Shown here: positions 1 through 10,689 of the stretch, piece after piece
How the letters are laid out: each line of letters begins with the position of its first letter
How positions within the stretch are numbered: the stretch's first letter is position 1
NCBI RefSeq assembly: GCF_000003855.2
Contig: NW_003101674.1
Span: 1,337,805-1,365,348 of the forward strand
DNA: 27,544 bases
Source: Blastomyces gilchristii SLH14081
Taxonomy: Eukaryota; Ascomycota; Eurotiomycetes; Onygenales; Ajellomycetaceae
Direction: 5' to 3'
Made by a program: the position numbers and the translations under genes
The notes under the pieces: model-generated
What the model saw: only the letters and a program-made list of their open reading frames with translations
What the model was told of the DNA's origin: nothing
Databases searched by the model: none

Positions 1-1347
1 TCCTAATTTCAAGCTGATATGAAAACTATTAAAACACTCTCAGAAACTCTTAAATTGAAGAGTATAGACTAATCAAATTTTAAATACAGAAGAAATTAAA
101 TTATCTTCTACAGATTCAATTACTCATCTTCTCTCAAATAAAACAGCAGTCACATTCTCTCTCCTCTCTCAATAAAATGAAATATGACCTGTGAAAATTG
201 AGTATCATATCAGGTTATAATGGTCAACACAGCCTCAGCATGCAGAGTGTATATACACAGCACATACTGAACTGAGAGACTGTGTAAGTTGTAAACTTAT
301 GACAGCATCTTAGAGAGAGTCATGCAGCATGAGAAAGCTGTAATTCTCAGTCATATATGCAGAGTGTGAATTGCTACAGTAAGTGTGTATGCATTGAAGT
401 AATGCTTTTTAATAATACTCAGTCTCTGATATAATGAAAATAGAGTCTCTCTGTAAGATCTGTTTTTATCAGAAGTTAGAGAATTTTATATTTCTTAAGA
501 TCATCTTCACACATCTTATTCATGAAATTGATAAGAGAAATCATTGATTTCAGTGTTCTGTTCTTAATATCATTCAAGTGACAGCAGAGTTCACTCTGAC
601 CACACTTTTTAAGTGTATATTTTCTAATTATTTACATTTATACAGATATATACTGATTATTTATTAGATAATATTAAGATAATGACTCATCACAGCTGTG
701 TTACTCTTACTATAAGAGATCCATGATTAGTAATAAATATTGTAGAAACTCTGAGAAGTAAGTATTTTAAAAGTACTGCAGCTCTGTGATCTTGATTTTT
801 TTTATTTTTATTTTTTATTTTTTTCTTTTTCTTTTATTTTTTATTTTTTTCTTTCTCTTTCTTTCTCTTTTTTTCTTTCTCTTCTTTTTTTCTTTCTCTT
901 TTTTTTTTGTTGTGATTTTTTCTTATTATTGTTTTATTTTTTATTTTTTTATTTTTTTTTATATTTTTTATTTTTTTTAATTAAAATGATATTAATTACA
1001 ATCTGTATTCAGAAAAGTAATAATATTTGATAATACTCTCTATTGAATTTTCAACAAATGAGTACTATATTATGATATTATGTAAGTGAGAAATGATTTC
1101 ATAGTCTCATTTAATACTATTTTCAATAATGAGATCAGAATGAAAATGTGACTAAGAATTCAAATATATTCTTTATCTGAAACTAGATTTTTATTTGAAA
1201 AGTGAATCTGAGACCTTTAATATTTGAAATAACATGATTTGAAATCAATGTAATGAATATAAATTATGATCAGAAGTAATGCTTTTAGACAACATAATAA
1301 CTGTAAAGTTTGATCCTAGTTTCAGACACGTTCACACGGTCAGTCTA
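1..1347 (+). mobile_element. H0: right end of a hAT-like DNA transposon (cut by window edge)
   Basis: This stretch matches the right 1.3 kb of element H1 (about 22995-24296) along its whole length, with scattered transitions and small indels. It ends in the terminal inverted repeat (TIR) CAGTCTA, read inward as TAGACTG. The next 8 bases, CTGATACA, should be the right TSD; the left copy lies outside the window. The insertion sits in the integrase region of G1, near the position of the catalytic glutamate. The interior holds short imperfect inverted repeats (about 230-370) and a long T/C tract, but no recognisable coding sequence. Orientation is given as that of M1 and H1. The hAT assignment rests on TIR and TSD structure, not on a transposase. 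Confidence 0.75.
786..982 (+). repeat. Polypyrimidine (T/C) tract inside H0
   Basis: About 200 bases are almost pure T with interspersed C, in TTTTTA, TTTCTTTC and TCTCTTT units. A shorter version occurs at the equivalent place in H1 (about 23805-23930). The phenylalanine-rich frame it opens is composition, not a gene. Confidence 0.9.
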
Positions 1348-2684
1348 CTGATACATTATTAGTCTCAGAGTGATAGATAGTTAATAAACAGTGTATAATC
1401 TTGAGAACTTGATAGATTCTTGTTCAGAGAGCACTCATGAATTAACAGTCTTAATCAGATACTATAGATCTCAGTAAGTTATACATTTAATAGAATGAAC
1501 TCTATAGAAAGACTTCAGTGACTTGTTCAGTATTCATCATATTATAAAACTTCAATATTATGTCTTTACTCAATTAATTAATAATAACTAGAACATTCTT
1601 ATAACTCTTACTCTCAGAGAGATCAATAGTGAAGTCAATTACTATATCTCATCAGATTTTATCAGAGATATTAAGTAATTTCAGTGAGTCTTTTCTACAG
1701 TTCTTTCATCAGATGATAAAAAAATAACAGTTAAAGTTTCAGATAAAGTGTCTGATGCTATTCAATATCTCAGACCAGTAGAATTCTTAAGAGATTATTC
1801 AATACAGTTGTTCATAATCTGAATGACTGATTATATACAAATTATGCATCTCTTGTATTATTCAGATGTGTAAGAGTTCAGAGTGAGAGACTCAGTGTCA
1901 TTTATAGAATCACAGAGTATTATTATTATTAATTAAGTATTCTGAGATATCAGTTCTGATACATCATTCTGAAAGAAATTAGAGTGCTTCTTAATGTACT
2001 ACTTCAGTGAGTGCTTGAAGAAGTTCATCAGTTTGAGCTGTTGTATGTCAAAATTTATTCAGTGTAGATTCAGAAGAAGTTGAGATATCAGTGATAGTTT
2101 AAAGAGAGAGTGTTCTAATTAAAGAAGTATATATAGTGTCATGAGTTATTCTATCTTGATTGACTAATATCTTCAGATTCAGAAGTCAGTGCTCTTGATT
2201 CATTCAGTAAGTATCTGTTATATCAGATAATATATCTTAGTCTTATTATAAGAGAGTATCTGTTATTAAGTTCTGACTGTCAGAGTGATAGTGTATTATG
2301 AAATGAAAACAGCTTAATAGCTCAGATCATCACATCTGTTATTCAGTAAGCTTGTAAGTGATAGTGAAGTATTTAAGATTCTTATAATCTGTGATTATCT
2401 TAAATTTGAAGATATTTCAAAGCTCAGAGTCTCACTCTTCTAGACAGTATACAATTATAAGAAGTTTCTTATTATAGATCTTATAATTATATTCAGCAGA
2501 ATTCAGTTTCTTAGATATGAAGATGTATAATTATAAGACATCTTTATTATTATATTATAATATAGCTTTCTCTGTAATATAGTCAGAGAAGTCAGCTTCA
2601 ATAACTATTTCACAGTCAGAGTTAAATATTATTAGTAGAGAGATATTAATGAATATCTTCTTTATTCATGTAAATGCAGCTTCA
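1348..2684 (-). pseudogene. G1 RNase H and N-terminal/core integrase remnant
   Basis: Read on the minus strand from 2684, this aligns base for base with the RNase H region of elements A (6370-5870) and B (9165-8690), then with their integrase N-terminal and core segments. The RNase H part covers about 2684-2230. The integrase core starts near 1665 with the segment holding the first catalytic Asp, and the VSD segment of the second Asp lies near 1455. The H0 insertion cuts it at the segment expected to carry the catalytic Glu (GQTER-like in intact relatives). Stop codons and frame breaks occur throughout. The role in a live element would be RNA template removal and integration of the cDNA. Confidence 0.75.
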
Positions 2685-2692
2685 GTGTCTAC
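2685..2692. repeat. Left 8-bp TSD of M1
   Basis: GTGTCTAC lies directly before TAGACTGG and recurs at 3199-3206 directly after CAGTCTA. An 8-bp duplication is typical of hAT superfamily insertion. Confidence 0.9.
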
Positions 2693-3198
2693 TAGACTGG
2701 CTATCAGAATCATGAATTTCATGTTTGATTTCATTTGATCTGATCTTATACATTTCTTGACGTGAATTCTACTGAGACTCATCATTAAAAAAACATGCAA
2801 AGTAACTATATATCAGATCTCAAAATGAGATCATGACTTAGAAAAATTAAGAAAGTGATCTCATTTGATCTCATTTAGTCTCATTCTTGACATAAAGTTA
2901 CTATTTTTAGACATTTTAAGGCTTTTTTTAGACCATTTTTAATTTTTTAAAAAGTAACACTTTTTGATAACACTCAAATGAGATTTAAAGTCATTTAAAG
3001 CAATAAAAATAATTTAAATTGAGAAGTGAAAATCATGATCTTATTTGAAAAATGTGATAAGAGTAGACAGTAAGTCTCACTGAGACAGTATAAGACTACT
3101 ATCTAATGTTAAAACTGTGTAATGAGATCAGTTAAATTGATAATAAGATCATCAAATATTCTGATTCTGGTCTCAGACACGGTCACACAGTCAGTCTA
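2693..3198 (+). mobile_element. M1: 506-bp non-autonomous hAT-like MITE
   Basis: The element starts TAGACTGGC and ends GTCAGTCTA, an imperfect 9-bp TIR, and is flanked by a perfect 8-bp TSD (GTGTCTAC). It has no coding potential. Its left about 70 bp resemble the left end of H1 at 18518 and its right about 40 bp resemble the right ends of H0 and H1, so it is probably an internally deleted relative mobilised by that family. The interior differs from H1. An inverted second copy, M2, has exactly the same length. It interrupts G1 between RNase H and RT. Confidence 0.88.
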
Positions 3199-3206
3199 GT
3201 GTCTAC

Positions 3207-3977
3207 TGACTATTGAAATATTGAGTTCTTCTTAGTAAGTTCTGTAAGTGATCTCACAATATCTGAGAAGTTTCATATAAATCATCAATAGAAGTTAGTA
3301 AATTCAATGAAGTTTTATACATTTTTCACAATGCATGAAGCTTCTTATTCAAGAATAGTAGAGATCTTCTCAGAATTCATTCAGATTCTCTTATCAGCTT
3401 CTATAATAGAATCTAGATATTTCATACTCTTGACTTCAAAGTTATACTTATCTATATCTATCAGTAGTTCTGCTTCTTATAATTATTATAATACTTTTCA
3501 TACATATTCCTAATATTCTTTTCTGAATTCATCAGTAAAGATGAGAATGTTACCAAGATAAGCAGATATAAACTTATCAAGAACATCTCAGAGTACTCAG
3601 TTGATATACTTCTGAAATATACTAGAGGCATTAGTCAGTTCAAAGAGTGTGACTACTTATTCAAAGAGACTATAACATGTTCAGAATACTATAAGTCATT
3701 TATCTTCTTCAGTAATACAGATTTTATGAAATGCAGTGATGATATCTAACTTTATAAATCATTGAGCTTGTTCAATGCAAGCTAGAGTTTCATTGATAAG
3801 AGATAAAGAATAGCAGTTCTTCTTGATTAATCTGTTCAATTCTTAATAGTTCACATAAAATTGAAGTTCTTTATCTGATTTCTTTGCAAAGAGAATAGAA
3901 GCTGCAGCAGAAGAGTTACTAACACATATAAATTTCTTATTTAACAGATTATTGAGTATCTTTCAAAGAAGAAGAAG
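3207..3977 (-). pseudogene. G1 reverse transcriptase, C-terminal part
   Basis: The minus strand aligns with the RT of B (9170-9937) and A. The catalytic YxDD box is visible at 3560-3549 as YLGN, so both aspartates are lost. The remaining N-terminal RT sequence continues on the far side of Gypsy A at 15538. The break is exactly at the AGAAG target site of A. Several frameshifts and stops are present. Confidence 0.8.
3973..3977. repeat. Left 5-bp TSD of Gypsy A
   Basis: AGAAG directly precedes the LTR start TGTAAGAGG and recurs at 15533-15537 directly after the other LTR. Five bases is the usual Ty3/Gypsy duplication length. The uninterrupted site is seen in B near 9925-9940. Confidence 0.9.
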
Positions 3978-4287
3978 TGTAAGAGGCCTACGCTGAATAG
4001 ATTGATATAATATTGATAGGTCTTATATAACAAAGAGAAAAACATTAGAGAAGGAAAAGAAAGAGAAAGTGTGAGAATTAGTAATTAAAGTGAATATTTA
4101 TATGTGTATGTGATGATGTATGCGGTGAGGCTTCGAGGCAGAAGAATTTATACATGTTCATAGCAGCTGAGAATCAGTGATTAAGAATGACTGGGAATCA
4201 GAGTATACATGTTTGAGAATGAAGCAGTTGAAATCTGTGAAGTATAACAGAATAGTCTATATAATTGATCAGACACAGCCTGTCACA
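3978..4287 (-). repeat. 3' LTR of Gypsy A (310 bp)
   Basis: On the plus strand it runs from TGTAAGAGGCC to CCTGTCACA, giving the canonical TG...CA ends on both strands. It pairs with the LTR at 15223-15532 of identical length. By my count about three CpGs remain. A polypurine tract lies at its boundary with the internal region. Confidence 0.92.
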
Positions 4288-4310
4288 TTAGTTCCTTCCT
4301 TTCAGAAGCA
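4288..4310 (-). other. Polypurine tract of Gypsy A
   Basis: On the minus strand, CTGAAAGGAAGGAACTAA directly precedes the LTR start TGTGACAGG. This purine-rich run is where plus-strand DNA synthesis would be primed. The same arrangement is found next to the B LTR at 7004-7026. Confidence 0.7.
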
Positions 4311-5860
4311 GTTCTCATCAGTCAACAGCTGCTGTTTCAGATAACACAGAACTCAGAGTTCAGATCAGTTCATTATAGCTGACTCATTTTATAAGATATT
4401 AGTTATCAGCTGCAGCTGCAGAGTCTCTTATCAAGAATATTCTCAATCTCTCACTCAAGCTCATTATCTTCTTCTATGATGCCTGGCGGCTGCCAGTTAA
4501 AAGTCAGTTAAGAAGGAAATGAGTCAGTGATAGTGTAGCAGAGCAAGCTTGTATGAAAGACATTATAAATCTCTGATAATATATTAAGACAGTAGTTATG
4601 ACTATCTAGAACTTCTATCACTTTATACTTGATATAATGATAATTCAGTATATAAGATGAATATATAGTCTGTATATTCTTAAGATTCAATCACATCAAG
4701 TCTTCTATCTTATATTACTCAGCAGAGTCTCAGTGAACATTGATTTAATTCTCTTAATCTTGTTTCACAGTTGTCATGAAGACCTCTGATCAGTCACAGA
4801 CATCTCAGAGCTTTGTTACTATATTATTGATAATTTGAATTGAACTGTGAGAATTCAGTGAAAACTGTGTAATCTCTAGAAGATTCAACATCTTCATGTG
4901 ATAATCATATGTAAGAAAGAACAGACTTATATCTGTTAAAACAGCATCTCATTCATTGATAGCAATGTCTGCATGTAGAAGCAGGTTATATCAATCATCT
5001 TATAAGTAATTACAGAACTTATGAAGATAATTCTTTACAGTCTGAATTGTCTGTTCTGATGCATCATCAGTCTCAGAGTAATAAATAGTTAACAGACAGT
5101 ATGTAATCTTAAGAACTTGACAGATTCTTATTCAGAGAGTGCTCATAAATTGACAGCTCTGATCTGATACTATAGATCTCAGTAATTCATATATCTGATA
5201 GAACAGACTCTGTAGAAAAGCTTCAATAACTTATTCAGTATTTATCTTATTATAAGATTTTAATATTACATCTTTGCTCAATTAATTCATAATGATTAGA
5301 ATGTTTCTACAACTCTTACTCTCAGAGAGATCAACAGTGAAGTCAATTATCACATCTTATCAGATTCTATCAGAGATATCAAGCAGTTTCAGCAGGTCTT
5401 TTCTACAGCTCTTTTATAAGATGACAGAAGAACAACAGTTGCAGTTTCAGATAAAATATCTGATACTATTTAATATCTCAGGCCAGTAGAATTCTCAAGA
5501 GATTATTTAATATAGTTGTTCACAGTCTGAATAACTGATTATATATAAATCATGTATCTCTTACATTATCTGAGTGTATAAGAGTTCAGAGTGAGAGATT
5601 CAGCATTATTTGTGAAATTGCAGAGTATTACTGTTATTTATTGAACATTTTAAGATGTCAGTCTTTATATGTAATTCTGAAGAAAATCAAGACACTTCTT
5701 GTTATACTGCTTCAGTGAGAGTTTGAAGAAGTTCATCAGTCTGAGCTGCTGTATATCACAGTTCATTCAGTGTAGGCTCAGAAGAAGTTGAGATATCAAT
5801 AACAGCTCTAATTGAAGAAGTATGTATAGTGTCATGAACTGTTTTATCTTAATCAACTAA
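4311..5860 (-). pseudogene. Gypsy A integrase with C-terminal chromodomain, degraded
   Basis: On the minus strand the integrase core runs from about 5390 to 4880, followed by the conserved C-terminal segment at 4690-4508 that contains KYKVIEVLDSHNY and FHTSLL. Family members usually have a proline-rich link after FHVSLLRP, then a chromodomain; here a chromodomain-like stretch follows (about 4500-4320). Integrase inserts the cDNA, and the chromodomain normally steers it to chromatin marks. Multiple TGA and TAA codons break the frame, many at expected Trp or Arg positions. Confidence 0.82.
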
Positions 5861-6672
5861 TATCTTCAGATTCAAGAGCTCATGCTCTTAGTTTATTTAG
5901 TGAGTATCTATTACATCAGATAATATATCTTGCTCTTATTATAAGAGAATATCTGTCATTGAGTTCTAACTGTCAGAATGATAGTATATTGTAAAATGAA
6001 AGCAGCTTAAAAACTCAGATCATATATCTGTTATTCAGTGAGTTTATAAGTAGTTGTAAAGTACTTGAGATTCTTATGATCTGTAATTATCTCAAATTCA
6101 GAGATACTTTGAAGTTCAGAGTCTCATTCTTCTAGACAGTATACAATCATGAGAAGTTTCTTATTATAGATCTCATAGTTGCATTCAGCAGGACTCAGTT
6201 TCTTAGATATGAAGATATATAATTGTAAGACATCTTTATTATTATATTGTAATATAGCTTCTTCTGTGATATAATCAGAGAAATCAGCTTCAACAATTAT
6301 TTTATAATCAGAATCAAATATTATAAGTAGAGAAGTATTAATAAACATCTTCTTTATCTGTGTAAATACAGCTTCAGTATCTGCTGATTCTTGAAATACT
6401 GAGTTCTTCTTAATAAGTTCTGTAAGCGATCTGACAATATCTGAGAAGTTTTATATAAATTGTTAATAGAAGTTAGCAAATCTGATAAAGCTTTGTATAT
6501 CTTTCACAGTGCACAGAGCCTCTCATTCAAGAATAGCAGAGATCTTCTCAGAATTCATTTGAATTCTCTTACCAGCTTCTATGATAAAGCCTAGATATTT
6601 TGTACTTTTAACCTCAAAATCATACTTATCTATGTCTATCAGTAGTTCTGCTTTCTGCAGCTGTTGTAATAT
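5861..6672 (-). pseudogene. Gypsy A RNase H and C-terminal RT, degraded
   Basis: The longest open piece (6348-6124) reads as RNase H with VEADFSDYITEEAILQYNN and SKKLSPAECNYEIYNKKLL, which match the family pattern VETDASDY...SAGVLSQ and SKKHSPAECNYEIYDKELL. The connection segment follows on the left. The RT thumb lies at about 6672-6360. The piece ends at the insertion site of Gypsy B, and RT resumes at 12515. Confidence 0.88.
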
Positions 6673-6677
6673 CTTTC
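6673..6677. repeat. Left 5-bp TSD of Gypsy B
   Basis: CTTTC directly precedes the LTR start at 6678 and recurs at 12515-12519 directly after the other LTR. Joining the two flanks restores a sequence parallel to B's own RT near 9450 and G1's near 3490. Confidence 0.93.
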
Positions 6678-7003
6678 TGTAAGAGGCCTACGCCGAATAG
6701 ATCGGTATGATATTGATAGGTCTTATATAACAAAGAGAAAAATGTTAGGGAAGAAAAGAAAGAGAAAGTGTGAGAATCAGTGATCAGAGTGAATATTTAT
6801 ACACATATGTGATAATGTATACAGTGAAGCTTCGGGGCGGAAGAATAGGAATTTTGTAGGTTTTCAGCCGAGGATCAGTGACTGAGAATCAGAATGTTAG
6901 GAATCTGTGAAGTGATTTGTGAAGTGACTGAGAATCAGAACAGTAGAAATCTGTGAAGTGTAACAGAATAGTCTGTATAATTGATCAGGCGCAGCCTGTC
7001 ACA
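6678..7003 (-). repeat. 3' LTR of Gypsy B (326 bp)
   Basis: Ends TGTAAGAGG and CCTGTCACA on the plus strand. It is the same length as the LTR at 12189-12514, with differences that are mostly transitions. By my count it keeps about 7 CpGs against about 18 in its partner. U3 contains a tandem duplication of roughly 45 bp (GACTGAGAATCAGAA...TGTGAAG), which the A-subfamily LTR lacks. Confidence 0.94.
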
Positions 7004-8690
7004 TTAGTTCCTTCTTTTCAGAAGTAATATAGAGTCATGAGTGTGTAGTTCTCATCAGTCAAGAGCTGCTGTCTTGAATAACACAGAGCTCAGAGTTCAG
7101 GTCAGGTGATCATAGCTGACTCATTTTATGAGATATTATCAGCTACAGCTGTGAGATCTCTCATTGAGAATATTCTCAATCTCTTACTCAAGCTCATTAT
7201 CTTCTTCTATAATGCCTGGCAGATGTCAGTTAAAAGTCAGTTGAGAAGGAAACAGGTCAGTGATAACATAGCAGAGTAAGCTTGTATGAAAGACATTATG
7301 AATCTCTGATAATATGTCAAGATAATAGTTATAACTATCTAGAACTTCTATCACTTTATACTTGATATAGTAGTAATTCAGTGTATGAGATGAATGTGTG
7401 ATCTGTATATTCTTAAGATTCAATTATATCAAGTCTTTTATCTATATTACCAGTGAGTCTCAGTGAAACATTGATTTAATTCTCTTAATCTTGTTTGCAC
7501 AGTTATCATGAAAGACCTCTACTCAGTCATGAGCATCTCAAAAGCTTCATTTTCTATATTATTCAGCAATCTGAATTGAACTGTGAGAGTTTGATATGAA
7601 CTGTGTAATCTCTAGAAAGATTCAACACTTTCATGTGATAACTGTGTGTAAAAAAGAATAAGCTTACATCTGTTAAGACAGCATCTTAATTATTAATAGT
7701 GATCTCTACATGTAGAAGAAAGATCATGTCAATCATCTTATAAGTGATTACAGAACTTATAAAGATAATTCTTTACAGTCTGAATTATTCATTCTGATAT
7801 ATTATTAATCTCAGAGTAATAAATAGTTAACAAACAGTGTATAATCTTAAGAACTTAACAGATTCTTGTTCAGAGAGTACTTACAAATTAACAGTCTCAA
7901 TCTGATACTATAGATCTTGATAATTCATATATCTGATAGAACAGACTTCTTAGAAAAGCTTCAGTAACTTGTTCAGCATTCATCTTATTACAGAGTTTTA
8001 ATATAATATTCTTACTTAATCAGTTTACAATGATCAGAATGTTTCTACAGTTCTTACTCTCAGAGAGATTAATAGTGAAGTCAATTATCACATCTTATCA
8101 GATTCTATCAGAGATATTAAGTGATTTCAGCAGGCCTTTTCTACAGTTCTTTTACAAGATGATGAAGAAATAATAGTTACAGTTTCAGACAAAATATCTG
8201 ATACTATTTAATATCTCAGATCAGTAGAACTTCTGAGAGACTATTTAATACAGTTATTCATGACCTGAATAACTGATTATACATGAATCATGCATCTCTT
8301 ATATTATCTGAGTGTGTAAGAGTACAGAGTGAAAGACTTTATATTGCTTATAGAACTGTAGAGTGTTATTATCATTAATTAAGTATTCTGAGATGTCAGT
8401 TCTTATATGTAGTTCTGAGAGAAATCAGAGTGCTTCTTAATATACTGCTTCAGTAAGTGTTTAAAGAAGTTCATCAGTTTGAGCTGATATATGTCATAAT
8501 TCATTCAGTGTAGATTTAAGAGAAGTTGAGATATCAGTATCAGTGTTAGTGTTAATGTTAATAACAGTTCAGAGAGAGAGTGTTCTAATCAGAGAAGTAT
8601 ATATAGTGTCATGAGTTGTTTCATCTTGATCAACTAATATCTTCAGATCTAGAAGCTGATATTCTCAGTTCATTCAACAGATGTCTGTTA
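7004..8690 (-). pseudogene. Gypsy B integrase and chromodomain, degraded
   Basis: On the minus strand the core begins near 8095 with DVIIDFTINLSES, the first catalytic Asp being in IIDF. It continues through NKMNAEQVTEAF, IVSD (second Asp, near 7905) and SETDNISE with TIQTVKNYL (Glu region, near 7800). The C-terminal segment at 7423-7226 holds KYKVIEVLDSYNY and IHNVFHTSLL. A chromodomain follows (about 7190-7010), with EEDNELE, IENILNER and YLIK. The Asp-Asp-Glu triad positions can be followed although stops interrupt the frame. A zinc-binding HHCC region should lie upstream (8690-8150) but is too mutated to read with confidence. Confidence 0.88.
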
Positions 8691-10030
8691 CATTGAAAGG
8701 CATATCTTACTCTTATCATGAGAGAACATCTATTATTGAGTTCTGACTGCTGAAATGATAGTATATTGCAAAATAAAAGCAGCTTAAGAACTCAGATCAT
8801 CATATCTGTCATTTAATAAGTTTACAGATAGTTGTAAAGTACTTGAGATTCTTATGATCTGTGATTATCTTAAATTCAGAGACACTTCAGAGTTCAGAGT
8901 CTTATTCTTCTAAACAGTGTATAATTATAAGAAGTTTTGTATCATAGATCTCATAGTTGTATTCAGTGAGACTCAATTTCTTAGACATGAAGATGCATGA
9001 TTGTAAGATATCTTTATTATTATATTGTAATATAGCTCTTTCTATAATATAGTCAGAGAAGTCAGCTTCAACAACTATTTCATAATCAGAGTTAAATATT
9101 ATTAGTAGAAAGATGTTAATGAACATCTTTTTCATCTGTATGAATACAGCTTTGATATTCACTGATCATGAAAATACTGAGTTCTTCTTAATAAGTTCTG
9201 TAAGTGATCTCACAATATCTGAACAGTTTTATATAAATCACTGATAGAAGTTAGTAAATCTGATAAAGCTTTATATATCTTTCACAGTATATGAAGCTTT
9301 CTATTCAAGAATAGCAGAGACTTTCTCAGAATTCATTTGAATTCTCTTATCAGCTTCTATAATAAAACCTAGATATTTAATACTCTTGACTTTGAAGTCA
9401 TACTTGTCAATATCTATTAATAGTTCTGCTTCTTATAATCATTGTAATACTTTTTATACATGTTCTTGATATTCTTTTCTGAACTTATCAGTGAAGATGA
9501 GAATGTCATTGAGATATATAGATACAAATTCATTAAGAAAATCTCAGAGTACTCAGTTAATATACTTCTGAAATGTACTGAGAGCATTGATTAGTTCAAA
9601 GAGTGTAACTATTCATTCAAAGAGATCATAATATATTCAGAATACTGTAAGTCATTCATCTTCTTCAGTGATATGAATTTTATAAAACACAGTGATAACA
9701 TCTAGTTTTGTAAATTATTAAGCTTATTCAATGTGAGCTAGAGTCTCATTGATAAGAGATAAAGAATAGTGATTCTTCTTAGTTAATCTGTTCAATTCTC
9801 AATAGTTCACACAGAATCAGAGTTCTTCATCTGATTTCTTTGCAAAGAGAATAGAAGCTGCAGTAGAAGAGTTGCTAATATATATAAATCTCTTATTTAA
9901 CAGATCATTGAGTGTCTTTCAAAGAAGAAGAAGTTTATCTTAAGACATATTATAAAGAGAGTCTTATGATGACTTGAAGTTCTTATTATTCTTCTTTTCT
10001 AACTTGATACTGCGATCTACTTCTGAGCCT
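8691..10030 (-). pseudogene. Gypsy B reverse transcriptase and RNase H, degraded
   Basis: RNase H is open at 9162-8902 (VEADFSDYIIERAI; SKKLSLTEYNYEIYDTKLL) and continues into the connection domain with ITDHKNLKYF and SEFLSCFYF. RT lies at about 10030-9170. Its catalytic box is YLND (codons 9516-9505), followed by ILIF; one of the two aspartates has become Asn. In intact relatives the box is YLDD. This copy gives the least broken view of RT in the window. Confidence 0.9.
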
Positions 10031-10379
10031 TGTAAGAGAGGTATATTCATAGTATTGTCTTGTTAAAAGATATCTAGATATTCATGATATTATTGAGAGA
10101 GTTTTGTATAAGAATCTGTTATTATAACACAGGATAACTTTTCTAGAGTCTTTTTGATATTGATCAGACTGATGAAATAGATTAACATATGATTCTGCTA
10201 TTGATAATTCTTTCAGTGACTTCTTTTTCTGAGTATTTTATAGGTGTTAGCAGATATCTGTGTCAGATTCATAGTCTTATAAATGTCATTCTTGTGAACT
10301 CTATCATTGTTAGAGAATATTAAACTCCTGTTTCAAGTATTTAATAAGATGCCTTGTTCAGATAGTCAGATAAGTTCTA

Positions 10380-10670
10380 ATATAAGATTATAATCAAGAT
10401 TATTAACTTCATATGTGTAGATGTCTTCACACTGATATTCTTCAATATCTATATTTAGTTTCATCATATAACAGATGTAAACATCTTTTAAATTATCAAA
10501 TTCTGCAAGAAGTTAAGGTTTTGATAAGAGAATACACTGAAGATTGTAATATCTTACAACTGAAGATTTAATCATTGTATAGTAATATAGACTGCTATCT
10601 ATCATAACTTTCACATTATACATATTATTAATTACAGTAGATACAAGAATTGTATTCATTGTTATTTTCT
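10380..10670 (-). pseudogene. Gypsy B aspartic protease, degraded
   Basis: The minus strand reads STVINNMYNVKVMIDSS, then YYNLQCILLSKP and LLAEFD, followed by NIDIEEYQCED. This is a retropepsin-like domain with the active-site Asp in MIDSS. Family members have DSG or DTG, so the third position has changed from Gly to Ser, a G-to-A change. The protease would cut Gag-Pol. The linker to RT (10380-10030) is conserved among the three copies but has no motif I recognise. Confidence 0.8.
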
Positions 10671-10689
10671 CTTTAAATTATTGTCATCT

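Noticed and set aside
27..400. A centromere or satellite array in the H0 interior
   Set aside because: No tandem unit is present; similarity is only to the right end of H1.
786..980. 64-residue Phe-rich open frame
   Set aside because: It is a T-rich simple repeat; the amino acid content follows from the base composition.
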